NCBI GenBank assembly: GCA_954871525.1
Contig: OX940866.1
Span: forward strand, 37,026,521 to 37,090,520
DNA: 64,000 nucleotides
Reading direction: 5' to 3'
Source of the DNA: Parietaria judaica
Taxonomy: Eukaryota > Streptophyta > Magnoliopsida > Rosales > Urticaceae
The position numbers and the translations under genes are program-made. This document shows, in pieces, positions 12,901 through 24,190 of this stretch. The notes under the pieces were generated by a model that saw only the letters and a list, made by a program, of their open reading frames with translations, made no database searches and was not told where the DNA came from. Positions within the stretch are counted from its first letter, which is position 1, and the number at the start of each line of letters is the position of its first letter.

Positions 12901-13040
12901 TTAATTTGGACGCATATAAAATAGTGTTTTTTTTCTTTATTGGAATTAATTTGGAAGTATTAAAACCATTTTTGTAACTGAAGTTACACTTATGTAACTG
13001 GAGTTACAATTTTGTAACTGGAGTTACAATTCAACACTGT
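9905..13040. repeat. GTAAC/GTTAC satellite array with ~480-bp higher-order unit
   Basis: Dozens of short units of the type GTAAC(T/C)GAAGTTACA(T/C)T recur at about 18-20 bp spacing. GTAAC is the reverse complement of GTTAC, so each unit is a small imperfect palindrome. A spacer (TTTGTTCAAATAATAATTTA and GTGCTTTGGGAGTTAATTTG) recurs near 10140, 10637, 11113, 11689, 12057 and 12533. This defines a higher-order repeat of roughly 370-580 bp, usually about 480. Copies differ by small substitutions and by gain or loss of subunits. The array lies wholly inside the Pack-MULE. Confidence 0.9.
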
Positions 13041-13269
13041 TACAAAAATTGAGATGCATATGTTTTTCTTTTTTTTTTTTCTCTTAACAAACGTTGAATT
13101 GAAATAGAAAGGAATCAGATCTTGATACTTTATAGTGGCTTTTTGGGTACTCCTAAAAAAGAGAATGAATATATAATACATTTATAGAGGACGAAGCCTT
13201 CTCGAAATCGCCATGTGTTTTCGATTTTACTACCTAAAAGAAATTAAATGAAACATAATAAGCATGAGA

Positions 13270-14310
13270 CCCCGTTGCATCCGGGATTGCACGACCCTTT
13301 CTCCTCTGGATCGCACTGCAATGACACAACTAGTGTAATTTAGAAGTCAAGAGGAATTCAAGAATCACATAAGGAGAAACGAACGTGAAAACCCAAATGA
13401 AAATTATCTAGTATTGGACAGTTTGATCGACAATATCTTCACTAATACCTTAACTATTTAGCAATAACAAATTGACTTCCTTGTAATCACTAAATTAGCT
13501 AGAATTCGAAGAAGAATCGGTTCCGCAAAGAGCATAAACCTCGTGATCACAATCGACAAGCTGTTGTTCGCTGAGGCTCACAAGCTCTCCAATGGCGAGG
13601 AAGTGAGCACCTTCCAAGGCACCAGCAGTGCTGAAACTCCAGCACGATCGGCAAGAACCCTAAATCAACAACAAATCCACCATAAACAAACCCCATATAT
13701 CAGTCAGAATTCAACACAAAAATTAAAAAAATTTGAGCATCGTAACAAACTAAGATGATCATAACTAAATTCAAAAAGACCAGTCCAAAACCAAATCTAG
13801 GAGAATCAATTTACTGATCAAACGCTTGAAAATTTTAAACCGAACGTAACGTACTTGAATAATCATCATCATGAAATTGACAAATACAAGCAAGCAATCA
13901 ATCAGATCAACAACGACCGATCACCTAATTCTTGACCGGCGATATGGCGTCGCGTTCCCTCCAGTCAAAGTCATCGTGGAGATCTCCCGTCGGCAGAATC
14001 GGCACCGTGTTCGCGTCCTCGGCGAGCCTGAGCCGGCTCCTCAGCCCTTGATAGCTTCGCCGGAACTCTGCCGGGGTGAGGTCGTAGAATCGCGTCACGC
14101 CGTTGCTCGCCCACGGGTCGAGCTTCTGGTGTCTCTCCGCGCGGCGTAGGTTCGCCTTGAAGACCCCGAATCGGTAGTCGTGTTCCTCCTCGGCCGCGTA
14201 GGCCTTGTTCAACCTGGCCTTGAAGAGAGAGAAGTGGTGCTCCGCGCCGAGCCTAACCTCGCCGTCGCCATCCACGACCTGCCGGATCACCGCATCGCCG
14301 GCGTTCGATA
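13270..14310 (-). pseudogene. Captured RD19-type papain-like cysteine protease fragment
   Basis: Read on the - strand. Exon 1 (about 14310-13925) encodes the I29 propeptide (HFSLFKARLNKAYAAEEEHD and onward) up to the start of the mature enzyme, DFDWRERDAISPVKN. Exon 2 (13659-13540) is 40 codons including SCWSFS around the catalytic cysteine and ends VDCDHE. Exon 3 (13315 to about 13270) encodes CDPEEKGSCNPGCNG and then loses similarity. Exon order, phases and splice sites match the RD19 family, so genomic DNA with introns was captured. It lacks the start codon region, the catalytic His and Asn, and has a TAG replacing the last codon of exon 1 (13925-13927). It lies next to the right terminal repeat of the Pack-MULE and cannot make an active protease. 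Confidence 0.82.
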
Positions 14311-14491
14311 GCCGTAATTTGGTTAAGGTTTCGCGATTTGCAGAGGAGAGCTCTCGGGAGAGAAAACGTTATTTAGGGCTTAAGGGTAATTAGGGAAAAC
14401 AAAATATAAAATGAGTATAATATAAATTATGGAAACCTTGAGTACTTTTTTAAATAGTTTGGTTATCATTGAGGCTTTTGCTAAAAAGCCC

Positions 14492-15541
14492 TTTTGTAAA
14501 TAAAAACCTTAAATTTGTTAAAATGCAATGTAAACATATAAATAAATGTGGCTTTCCATTATAATTTCTTATTTAACATAACATTGTGTTTCTAGAGACA
14601 TGACAAGATAATAAATTCGACATTTATGTCGATAAAAATAATTCCACCAATTAAAGCGACGCATGAAAATACGACATGTTTCTCTTCAAACGACAAGAAA
14701 CGACAGAGAAGCAACACTATCTCATCAACGACACGACACGACACGAAACTGATTCCAATAGAGAAAACAAAAAAGCATAATTAATTTAAGGGAACTTAAG
14801 CGAAATAGCCAACTTGATAATTTAAAATCGACAAAATAGCCAATGTTTGGTTAATATTTGTAAAATAGTCAATTAACATATTAATCATTATAAAAATAAT
14901 CATATTAAACATTGACAAAATAGCCAATGTTTGGCTAATTTACAAATAAAAACCTTAAATTTGCTAAAATGCAATGTAAACATATGAATGTGGTTATTCA
15001 TTATAATTTCTCTTAATTTAATCCCGTGGTTAGCTAAAAAAAATAAATAAATCCAATTGATAGTATTTATGTTAGTAAAGAAATGACTCGAAAGATATTA
15101 TAAACCTGTTAGAAATGACTCGAAAATAAAAGAGACTCTATTTATAGGCTAAAACAAGACATGAAATATCCAAAAGTAAATTTGTTAAAATCAAACTAAT
15201 GTAACGGTCCCGATATTGTGAAGATACGAGATCCGAGATAATTGTTTCCATCATTCTCAGAAAAAAAAAATGTTTTTTTTTAAAGAAAGTTGAGTATTTC
15301 TCTAGTTTGGTTTCCAAAAAAATTAGGTCGTTTTAAATTCATGTTTATGTCGTTTCATAATCTAGTCAAACAAGAGCTTGCTGCAGAATTTTGAGCATGA
15401 GTTGTGTATACAGAGAACTATATATATATATATATATATATAATTACGTATATAACCAACTCTCAAACACAATCAACCAACATTCTATTCCCTCTTTAGA
15501 AATCCATCAAACCAAAACATCCATTCCAAGTAACTTCCTCC
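14492..15541. other. Intergenic with a two-copy dispersed repeat
   Basis: Positions 14492-14572 continue the repeat begun at about 8665. A second, uninterrupted copy lies at about 14825-15011, sharing AAAATAGCCAATGTTTGG, TTAATATTTGTAAAATAG and AACCTTAAATTTG. A TA dinucleotide run spans about 15419-15442. No gene is seen before the kinesin 3' end at 15542. Confidence 0.7.
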
Positions 15542-18500
15542 TCAAGGCAACATGAAATTTTTTCCCCTGGGTGTTGATCGGCTTCTCCGCAACTCCGGAA
15601 TCGTAACATTATTGGTGTTTCCGTCTTTCATGGTGTCAACAGCGGAATTTGGTTGCTTGTTTTCAAGCTTCCCAGCCAATAAAACGTCTAATGCCGGTTT
15701 TAGTCCTCTGCAAAAGATGCATTAATTTGAATATACTGACAGTTTAAAAAGAGTATAAGTACACATTCTTTTGTTTGTTCAATACCTGTTTTCATGATTT
15801 TGCATGTTTTTAGACTTCTTTGGGACCCTTTTTGCGTCCCAAGCGGTCTGCATAAATGAAGAGCTGACAGAGACAATAGGCTCATTTTCAGGCTCGGAGA
15901 AGTCAATTTTCTTTGCCACCATATCCGGATGAGAGAGCAACGATGTCATCAAAACAGCCTCGGGTTTTTGAGATTTTGCTTGCACGTGATGTTGCTTTGT
16001 TTTGGCTTTAATGTCAGGTTTGGCCTTTCTAATTCCGCCTTGTCTTACGTTCAGAGCTTGCTTAAATTGCTCTTCATCGAGTTCTTGTTGCGCTTTTTTT
16101 GAACTAACCTTCTGGAGAGAGAAGAGTGCATCGGAAACGTTTTCTTGTTCGGTTGGGATCATCGATGATTTTTTGACATGAACTCTTGCTGGGAATGGAA
16201 CTCTTCCCATTTGTTGCTGATTCTCACTTGTCTCAGTTTTGAATCTGCTTTTCATGGCACTTCCTCTGTCGGTAGAGATCGATCTTCGGATCGGTGGAAT
16301 ACTTTCTTCGGCTAAGAATGCCATTTTCGGTATACTCTCACATGGGATTCTCGGTCTTCTTTGCTTGCCAGAAGAGCAGCTTCTTTCCTGAAATGTTGTG
16401 TTATGGCTTACTTCGGAGATCTTAGGCTCGTCAAATGGAAGCTGAGACGTTTCAGGTTTCAGATTCGTGTGGTTGAGGCCATATTTCGGCATGTGAAATG
16501 GCGAAACAGCTCTTGCTTTTTGAGAGTCAATCGCCGGCTTTGTAGTTCCTTTTTTGAGTTGTTCTAGTTCGGTTTCTTTTCTCTCCAAAGCGAGTTTTAG
16601 GTTTGATATCTGTTTGCAGATCATAAACGCCTATTTACACCAAAAATAAGAAGTATAATTTGAATTGAAAGGAGATTAAAAAGAGCAAAACCTCATCTTT
16701 GAGTTCTCGGATTTCGCCTGTTTCTTTGTTGGATTTAGCGGCCCCGAGTTCAATGCAGGCAACCCTCTCAGCAAACTTGAGTGTACTAATTGTCTCCCCG
16801 AACGAATTAACCTCCGGATTTACGTGCACAAACATCAACGTCTTTGCATGTCCACCTAGATATCAAAGAAGAAAAAACATGTGACGAATTTCCACAAAGA
16901 AAAGAAAAACGGTCGATCATGACGGAGAAAACAATATTTACCTAGAGAGTCTTGCAAAACTTGAGTGAGTTTACTGTTTCTGTAAGGAATGTGCGTGCTC
17001 TTTTGTGCAAGAGAAGAAATGACATCTCCGAGCGCCGAGAGCGATCTGTTTATGTATTGAGCTTCCTTTAGCCTTTCACCAACGGCTTCGGATTTGTCAA
17101 CTCTCTCGCTTCCCGCCAAATCCACCAGATGGAGACAGCCTCTCAGGATCGTCCCTGAGCCAGCTTCTTTTCCTTGAACATGAACTGTCAAAACACTGCA
17201 TTTTGCAGAAAACCCAAAATCAGAATTTAGCTGCTTAAAAAATCTGACAATAAAAACAAAAACAACAAAAACCTATGAGAACGACTGCTTCGCTCATTTA
17301 AGGCGGTAGCGCCCACGGCTCGGTTCTTCTGGCCAGTCTTCATCAGATCAAGAACATCTTGAGTACATGTGACGGGAACCAAACATGCATCGGGGACGTT
17401 TAGGCCGTTCAACTGAGAGTTGTTTCGTATGTCCAGTGTTTTAAAATGTTAAGGTGTTTGAACATTGAATCTTGGTTTTGTTTTTTAAATTACGAAAGCA
17501 TGGACGTTGACGTTTTAAAGGATATCTTCTGCCGAAGCTGTCGGTGACTAGCAGGTCTCTCACTTGCTCATTGTAGATTTCGATCATCTGCACCGAGACT
17601 TCGTATCTCACAAATTGGATCCTGTCTTTTGATATTTGAAATAAATCGCGCAACGCTCGGTAGTTTACGCCCCAAGTTTCCTCGGTCATCAAATCAGGAC
17701 CACTCTGCATAAGAAAACACTGACAAGTTATAACTTTCTTTGAAGGAAATATTATGTATATAAAGCAAAAAATACCATTGTATATGTCTTTCCAGAGCCA
17801 GTTTGGCCATAAGCGAATATGCAGACATTGTAACCGTCAAGAACGGATCTAACAAGTGGTTGAGTGTCTTTGTATATTTGCTCTGCATCGAAAAGTCACC
17901 ATTGAATTTATTTAATATGGATCTTTTCTTTATAGCACACGACTTATGGAGAAAACAATATCAAACCTTGTGTAATGTTTGTTGTAAAGACTTTGTTGAA
18001 TGTGAAGACCCTTCTCGAATCTTTTCCTCGCTTTAGCGGATTGACAATCATAATATTTCCGTTTTCGCCGATATAGTCGACTGTGGATTGTCCGTTTGAT
18101 TGCCCTCTTATGAAGGGTCTAACTCTACAATACACTCTTATAGTCCCTGTCAAAAGAACAAAAAATTATAATTTGAGTGCTATATATTATTTAATAACGA
18201 TACTGAAGATCAGATAGATCACCTTTAAGATCTTGGACTTGATTGTATAAAAGGCGGTTTTCTTCAAGAACCTTCTGGTAAGAACACGAGGTCACTTCTA
18301 ATTGTCTGACATGAAGAACTGAAATATAAAGCAAAATTCTATCACTTTAACTGTTTCTTGCAATGGAAGCCACACAACTACTTAAATCATTCACTTATGG
18401 TTATGCATGTAGGTTCTTACCAAGCCTTCTGAGATCTTCTTCCCACTTGGAATGCGCCTGCTTCACATAACGCCTCGTCTCTACGAACGATGATTTTAGC

Positions 18501-21023
18501 TCCTAAACCGAGTCGATCAGTTCAGTAAAAAGATATTGAATAATTTCAAGCAAAAATACTGGAGAATGTTAAACAGTAATTAATTTGTTGTTGGTTTGAA
18601 ATATTAACCTGAAGCTGGTTTTGATGAGTGTCAATCAACTCTGTGGGGTCAGAGACTATCTCTCTGACTGTCTCTTGCTTCCCCCCGCAAACGCAGAATG
18701 TCGACAAATCGCTCGAAACCAGACTAGTCCTTTGCCTAAGATACCGAGCAATGATTTCTAAAAACTCCGATTTCGATAGACCACCAACATCACCTTTTAA
18801 TACTTTCTTCAGAAATAGCCCAATCTGAGACAAGAACAAAGATTATTGCTCTAGTTATATGCTGAAAAAATAGCACAAAATGAAACAGATGCTATTTGAA
18901 CCAACCTGAGTGCCTTGAGAAACAAGTAATGCGGAGAAATTCTTCACTACCTTGCTGAGCAAGGTATCGATAGCCTGGAGAAAATTTTCCATAAACGTAC
19001 ATGTCAAAATTAGGATCCAAATCCCCTTATTATTAGTATTGGACTAGTAAAATCTTACCTACCATTCCATTTAAAGGAAGATCTTCCAATTCGTCGATCT
19101 CTTGAAGGTAAGCCTGTAAAAGTCCGAGTCCATAGCGATCGAAGAGGAAAGTCAGAACATTGGAAATCCTCGACTCCTCAGCCGAGACCTCACTGGAAAG
19201 ATGAATGAACTCCAAAAGCTGCTCGTACTGAGAAGACTCGGATTCATCTAACGACTCGTCAGTGCTCTCGCTTCCCGGCAATGAGGCCGGAGATTCCTTC
19301 GGGAAGTTTGTGATCTTCACCGTTCCTCCGTATCTCCACACACCAATTCCACCCGTTTGCTTCCATTCAGTGTACCCTTTGAGGCACAGAATGCAGTCCA
19401 CGACCTTGCTTGACGAGCCACCCTGAAAAAAATAATTCCCGGAGCTTCTAAAATAACCGTGCATTGATTGGACTAGTTGCTATGATCGATATGTGTTCGG
19501 TCCAAACCTTTTCGAGATCAGATGCTTCGAAGGTCAAGAGCTTCATGTTCTTGACGGCCTCGAGGAAGTTCCTCATGTTCTCGAAATACTGAATTGCAGA
19601 CTGCGCAGGACCCTCTTGTGATTGGATCGCTATTATCGGGTATTCGACAACCTTTCTCCACATAGAACAGAAACAAAAACGGTAAAGAGAAATAAACAAA
19701 CATATTATCAATTTTATTGTTGTGAGGTCCTTACCTTTGACACAGCGCCCGGGTTGATTTTGTTGAGGACGTTGCAGAGGGTTAGACCATTGCGGAGCGC
19801 GAGACAGAAGTCTTCTTCGGACGGTTCTTTGGAGAGAGTTTCGGAGGCACCGTGATCCATATGGCGCAGCCATTGTGCTGCTTGGTATCTCCTTGAAGCT
19901 TCAGACATAACGAACATAGAACTTTAGCAAGTTTCGGAACGTTTTTACAGTACCAATAGCTTCTATCGTAGAACATGTAACTGATATATATTCATTTAAT
20001 CATACGTGTTGGTTTCATCATAATTTAAGACATGTTTCAACATTTACTAAAGCTAAGGGTACTGTAAAAACGGTCTATAATTCCTGATTTTACGTAAATA
20101 AGGAAATCCTCAAGACTATAATTAGAGTGAGAGAGTTTTGGTTATGGGATTGAGTTAAAGCAATGAATTTAGCATAATGAATGCACTTCATTGATGTAGT
20201 TAGATTAAGCAATTCAATGCTCTTCTGCTTTAAAGTGTTTGGTTTGTCAGAATCTAACTCAACTTTGCCTTACTGATTAAGAACTCTGTTCCAATGTTTA
20301 TTATCTTTTATTCGCAATGAAGATATTGCCTAATGGTGTCAACCATTTGAGAGTCTTTGTGAATAGCCTACTATCATAAAAATAGTGGTAGTAAAAAATA
20401 AAAATAAAAATACCCTTTTTTCCTTAAGTTTTGCTGCCTAAGAAAGTAGTAGCTTTTCCGAAATTTGATAAGTAATTTAATTAGAAAATAATAAGAAACA
20501 GAGACACTCATTAGCTATCATTTGCTGCAAGCTTTATCCCCACCACTAAAGAGTGAATCTGTTGGTAGGTCTCACCCACCATATTATAAAGTTAAATCTT
20601 CCAAAATTAATGTCCACATTTTACAGAGGACCTTAATGATGTTCACATTGACCCCACTAAAAACAAAATAAGTAAAAACTCTTTGGTCCACACCATCAAA
20701 ATTTTTGTGTGAAATTTAAACCCATTATATGGCCAGGAAACTTCATCTCTGCAACTTATTCGTGGTGCGCAAAAACGTGATTTTATGTGCGGAAAAAAAT
20801 AAGCAACATCTCTCTCGCTTATAGAGGAGGAAACCCGCGATATAGAGAGAATTGGCAGTAAAATGATTTTCTACGCACCGGATTCTTCGGCTTTTCTTTG
20901 AGCCAATTCGTAGTCGTCGATGATCTCCTCGGTGTAGGCATTGCTTGAAACTAAACCCTTGAGGCCTCTCAAGTTCTTGCTTGGAGATGTGAGTATTGAG
21001 CTCAATTTGCAGGCTTGTGGCAT
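15542..21023 (-). CDS. KIN14L: Kinesin-14 with calponin-homology domain, KIN-14L-like
   Basis: Sixteen coding exons on the - strand: 21023-20879, 19898-19735, 19651-19508, 19422-19063, 18974-18906, 18824-18609, 18502-18421, 18318-18223, 18146-17967, 17882-17776, 17704-17526, 17437-17273, 17195-16942, 16855-16692, 16630-15786 and 15707-15542. They give 1111 residues. The order is a short N-terminus (AQRKAEES joined to [11 protein letters not shown]), a CH domain (about 45-190), a coiled-coil neck, a C-type motor (about 425-775) and a basic tail. Motor motifs are [13 protein letters not shown]-loop [17 protein letters not shown] and DLAGSER. CH kinesin-14s are plant minus-end-directed motors that can link microtubules and actin. 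Sequence is closest to Arabidopsis At3g10310. An 80-bp intron (21055-21134) lies in the 5' UTR. Intron 17438-17525 appears to be AT-AC. The start in a distant first exon is set by the family N-terminus; an ATG at 19917 would drop it. Confidence 0.92.
17438..17525 (-). other. U12-type AT-AC intron in the kinesin motor domain
   Basis: No GT-AG pair joins the flanking exons in frame. Exon ...CGGCAGAAG is followed by ATATCCTTT, the canonical U12 5' splice site. Near the other end lies CCTTAAC, a U12 branch-site match, about 10 bases before a terminal AC. Joining at AG|A restores the motor sequence [16 protein letters not shown], which is strongly conserved in this kinesin group. The intron is 88 nt. 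Confidence 0.85.
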
Positions 21024-23030
21024 TTTTGGCGCTTGTTTGATTCAAACTTGGACTCTGCAAAACAACAGAAACCAAGTTCATCACAAAAAGAATCAAACTT
21101 CAATGCAGAGTGAATGAGCTTGTAGTGTTCATACCTTTAAAGGGTCGTTAGTTTGATCTTCATGACGTCTGTATTGAAGTTGAGATCTCTCTGATCCGGT
21201 AAAAGTTTTGAAGAAGAAGAAGAAAGAGAAGCGAGACACTCGTGTGTTGAGTGAATGAGCTTAAATTTCAAAGTAGAAGAAGAGCCTCAATAAATGCTGT
21301 ATACAGATTACAGACAGAGAGAGAGAGAGAGTGAAATTGCAACGTTGGTATTGCCTTTGGCTGCATATATATTTGAAAATAATATAATAAAAAAACAAAG
21401 CTTTTCAAATATAATTTTACAAAATCAGGATTGTCAAAGACAAGGTTAATCATTTATATACTCGTTAAGTGACTTAATTTTGACCCAAGTGTTTTCCATT
21501 ACGACTCGTCAGTCAAATTTCACCTGTCATCTTTTTACACGCCCACATATTTTACTTTTCCCCCGAATTCGAAGATGATAACCTCGAAGTCGGAGTTTGT
21601 AACCCCTAATTTGGGGTTAGCATATCCGACTTCGAGATTAGCATTTTTTATCGTTGATTTTGCATAGGACTATCGTAATCCGACTTCGAGATTAGCATTA
21701 ACAACATCGGTGTTGTTAGCTCTATTGACGGTGATGCTAAAAAATGTGACAAGTGACATTTGACGAACGAGTCATAGCGGAAGTCACTTGAAACTTAAAG
21801 TAAAATGAGAAAAAATACTTTTGATATTTTTATCACAACAAAATAAGATTAAGAATATCCGTAATATTTTGTATACTTCGAGATACTTTTACAATTATTT
21901 ACTCTATAAGTAATAACAATATATGAGTTTGGTTGCATGAATATCTATAGAGTTAAATACAAAGCCTCATGGAAAATCGGGTAGATTCTCTATTTTAGTA
22001 AATTGATGCATGAATACAATTATACAATAGTTTTTATTTTTATTTTTTATATATAGTTATTTTAATGAATGTGTCTGGATTTCTCGGTCAAAGAAGAGAA
22101 TGAGATGACCCTTTTGTCCCTCCGAATTGGTGAGGTGAGGTGTTGGTTGGAAAATATATAAAGGCAAAAGATGAAAGTGGACGTTATGGCATGGCTTTTG
22201 TATTTATTTGAAAGAGGCAAATTAAGGACAAAATGGTCCGTCCACTTTACTTCGCCGAGTCCGAACGTTGGATCCCAAACATTTAAATCATTGCAAATAA
22301 TAATATGATGCGTTTCCTACACTCTCAATCCAATTAAATTGTTACAGTTTTGCTTTATTTCTTTATATATAAAAAGAAAAGAAAGGACATCATCACTTGC
22401 ATTACAAGCATGTCTACAATTCCAAATTGTGAGGACTCATCTCCGTATAAATACATTCATTAAATTTCATGCTTTCTCATCCAAAACTAAGGTTCCACAT
22501 CAAAAAAATAAAATAAAAAAATTATGTCGTCTTTTCTCATGATATTAATTTGACCCATGATACTAATTGACAATAAAAACAATAAACGAAAGATATTAAA
22601 ATGAAACAATTAGGTATAGAAATGGGGTGGGTCAATTTACATCTCCTTTTTCTTTTTCTATGTTTCTTTTCCTTTTACTTCAACAAACAATATCTAAATG
22701 ATATCATATCTCTTTCTTTTTCTTTTCTTTTTTCTTTCTTTTGATCTTAGCGATATTTATGGAGCACTCAAAGGCTCTTCTTAAACCCTCATTTCATTAA
22801 TGTTGAATCTTCATGTAGGCATAAGTTCCAATTTGGAGTACAGCTTAATTAATTCTATTGAGTTTGTTAGTGCATGGACGTAAATGTAATTAGGATAGTT
22901 TATGAAGTGAACCGGAGTGTATTGGGCTAGATAGAGAGAGAGGGAGAGAGGATTCAAGAAAACTTATAAACAAGTGTTCGTTGATTGATTCCCATGTGTG
23001 CCTGAGATTTAATTTCATTATCGAGGGGAA
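21024..23030. other. Kinesin 5' UTR/promoter side and intergenic DNA
   Basis: The kinesin 5' UTR, with its short intron at 21055-21134, occupies the first few hundred bases. A GA/CT-rich run lies at about 21316-21332. Around 21580-21710 TCCGACTTCGAGATTAGCAT occurs as a local direct repeat; related sequence (ATATCCGA, CCGAAGTTGGCG) lies near 46690-46730. The rest is AT-rich with no recognisable gene. Confidence 0.55.
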
Positions 23031-24190
23031 TGTCCTAAAGCACAAGGCAAGGCTAGTAGCCAAAGGCTACGTGCAGAGGCAAGGAGTTGACTTCGAGGAA
23101 GTCTTTGCTTACGTGGCGTGGCGAGACTAGACATGATCAGACTCATCCTAGCCCTAGCAGCTCATCGAGGTTGAGAGATTCACCACATGAATGTCAAATC
23201 AGCATTCTTAAATGGTGACCTCGAGAAAAGTCTACGTCACTCAACCAGAAGGTTTTGGCGTAAAGGGCAAGGAGCAGAAGGTGTACAGGCTCTCCAAGGC
23301 TCTATACGGGCTAATGTCAAGCTCCAAGAGCGTGGACCATACGCCTCGAGAATAGCTTGAAGAGTCTTGGATTCACAAAGTGCTCCAGGGAGCAGGCAGT
23401 GTACACCAGGAGCAGCAGAGAAGAAGTTCTGGTCGTCGGAGTGTATGTGGACGACCTGATAGTCACTGGATCCAGCGCAGGAGGCGTAGAAGGGTTCAAG
23501 AAGCAAATGATGGCTGAGTTCGAGATGAGTGATCTTGGACTAATTTCTTACTACCTTGGTATTGAGGTAGAGCAGAAGAAAGAATGCATCAAGCTGAAGG
23601 TTGACCTGACTCAACAACCCCTAGCAGAGATTTTCCCACCAGAGCTTTCCCTAGCAGAGAAGGGCCCGAGCAGAAATCTCCCTAGCAGGAATTCCCCCAC
23701 CAGAGATGGGTCCGACCAGAGATTTCCCCTAGCAGAAAGGGACCCGACCAGGAATGCTCCTACCAGAGATGGCCCTAGCAGAGATGAGGGGGAGCAGAGA
23801 TGCCCCCTAGCAGCAAAGGACCCTAGCAGGATTATCCTCGGCAGAAACGGGAAACGCCAGAAGTCAAGAAGAGCTATTCCAGGAAGGTGCCAAACTTGAG
23901 GAGCAAGTTTGGAGATACGATTTGGCTTCCTGATTTGATATGATTTGGTTTCCCATTCAGTTAGGAAACGTGTAAATTGTAAAGATTTGATTGAGTTTAT
24001 TTTAGGAAGTTTAGCTAGGGTTTAGCTTTCTAGTTTCTCTATAAATACAAGTCTTGTGACTTTAGTTTGTAACTTTTTGCTCTCTTTGCATTCGACATTA
24101 ATCTGAGAAAATTCTCGCAACTTTCTTTGTCCTTTGTTTCTTGCTCTTTGTTTCTTTTGGCAGATCTATTCCCATTGGGAACCATCACTC
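23030..24190 (+). mobile_element. Degraded Ty1/copia fragment with probable 3' LTR
   Basis: Translated pieces in shifting frames match copia reverse transcriptase: [20 protein letters not shown] near 23035, then HHMNVKSAFLNGDLEK near 23170. A longer open stretch at 23357-23640 includes VGVYVDDLIVTGSS (the YVDD catalytic box) and SDLGLISYYLGIEVEQ. Integrase and most of RNase H are missing. About 23905-24190 resembles an LTR, with TTTGGAGATACGATTTGG near its start, CTATAAATACAAG as a TATA region and a CA end near GGAACCATCA. Deletions and frameshifts make it non-functional. Confidence 0.72.
23620..23840 (+). repeat. CCTAGCAGAGA-type short tandem array
   Basis: Between the reverse transcriptase remnant and the LTR-like region, variants of CCCTAGCAGAGA and CCACCAGAGAT, spaced by GGGCCC/GGGACC-like linkers, repeat about a dozen times with a period near 17-20 bp. 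The stretch is G+C-rich compared with its surroundings. It has no known coding role. Confidence 0.7.

Larger units (their letters stand above)
8787..14491. mobile_element. Pack-MULE carrying two host gene fragments
   Basis: The ends are diverged terminal inverted repeats. The left one starts GGGCTTATTAGGAAAACC and the reverse complement of the right one starts GGGCTTTTTAGCAAAAGCC. They align clearly for about 60 bp (shared core CAAACTATTTAAAA and GTACTCAA) and more weakly beyond. A perfect 9-bp duplication TTTTGTAAA flanks the element (8778-8786 and 14492-14500), as expected of Mutator-like elements. The 5.7-kb interior lacks a transposase and contains a formin gene fragment, an RD19-type cysteine protease fragment with introns, and a 3.1-kb satellite-like array. 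The second copy of the flanking repeat at about 14825-15011 lacks this insert, which confirms both ends. Confidence 0.88.

Noticed and set aside
9905..13040. Regularly spaced short repeats resembling a CRISPR array
   Set aside because: The genome is a plant; the units are contiguous variants with no unique spacers, and they lie within a transposon.
19735..19976. Kinesin start at ATG 19917 ([10 protein letters not shown])
   Set aside because: An upstream exon (21023-20879) with a proper donor supplies the family N-terminus ending AQRKAEES, which joins in frame to [11 protein letters not shown].
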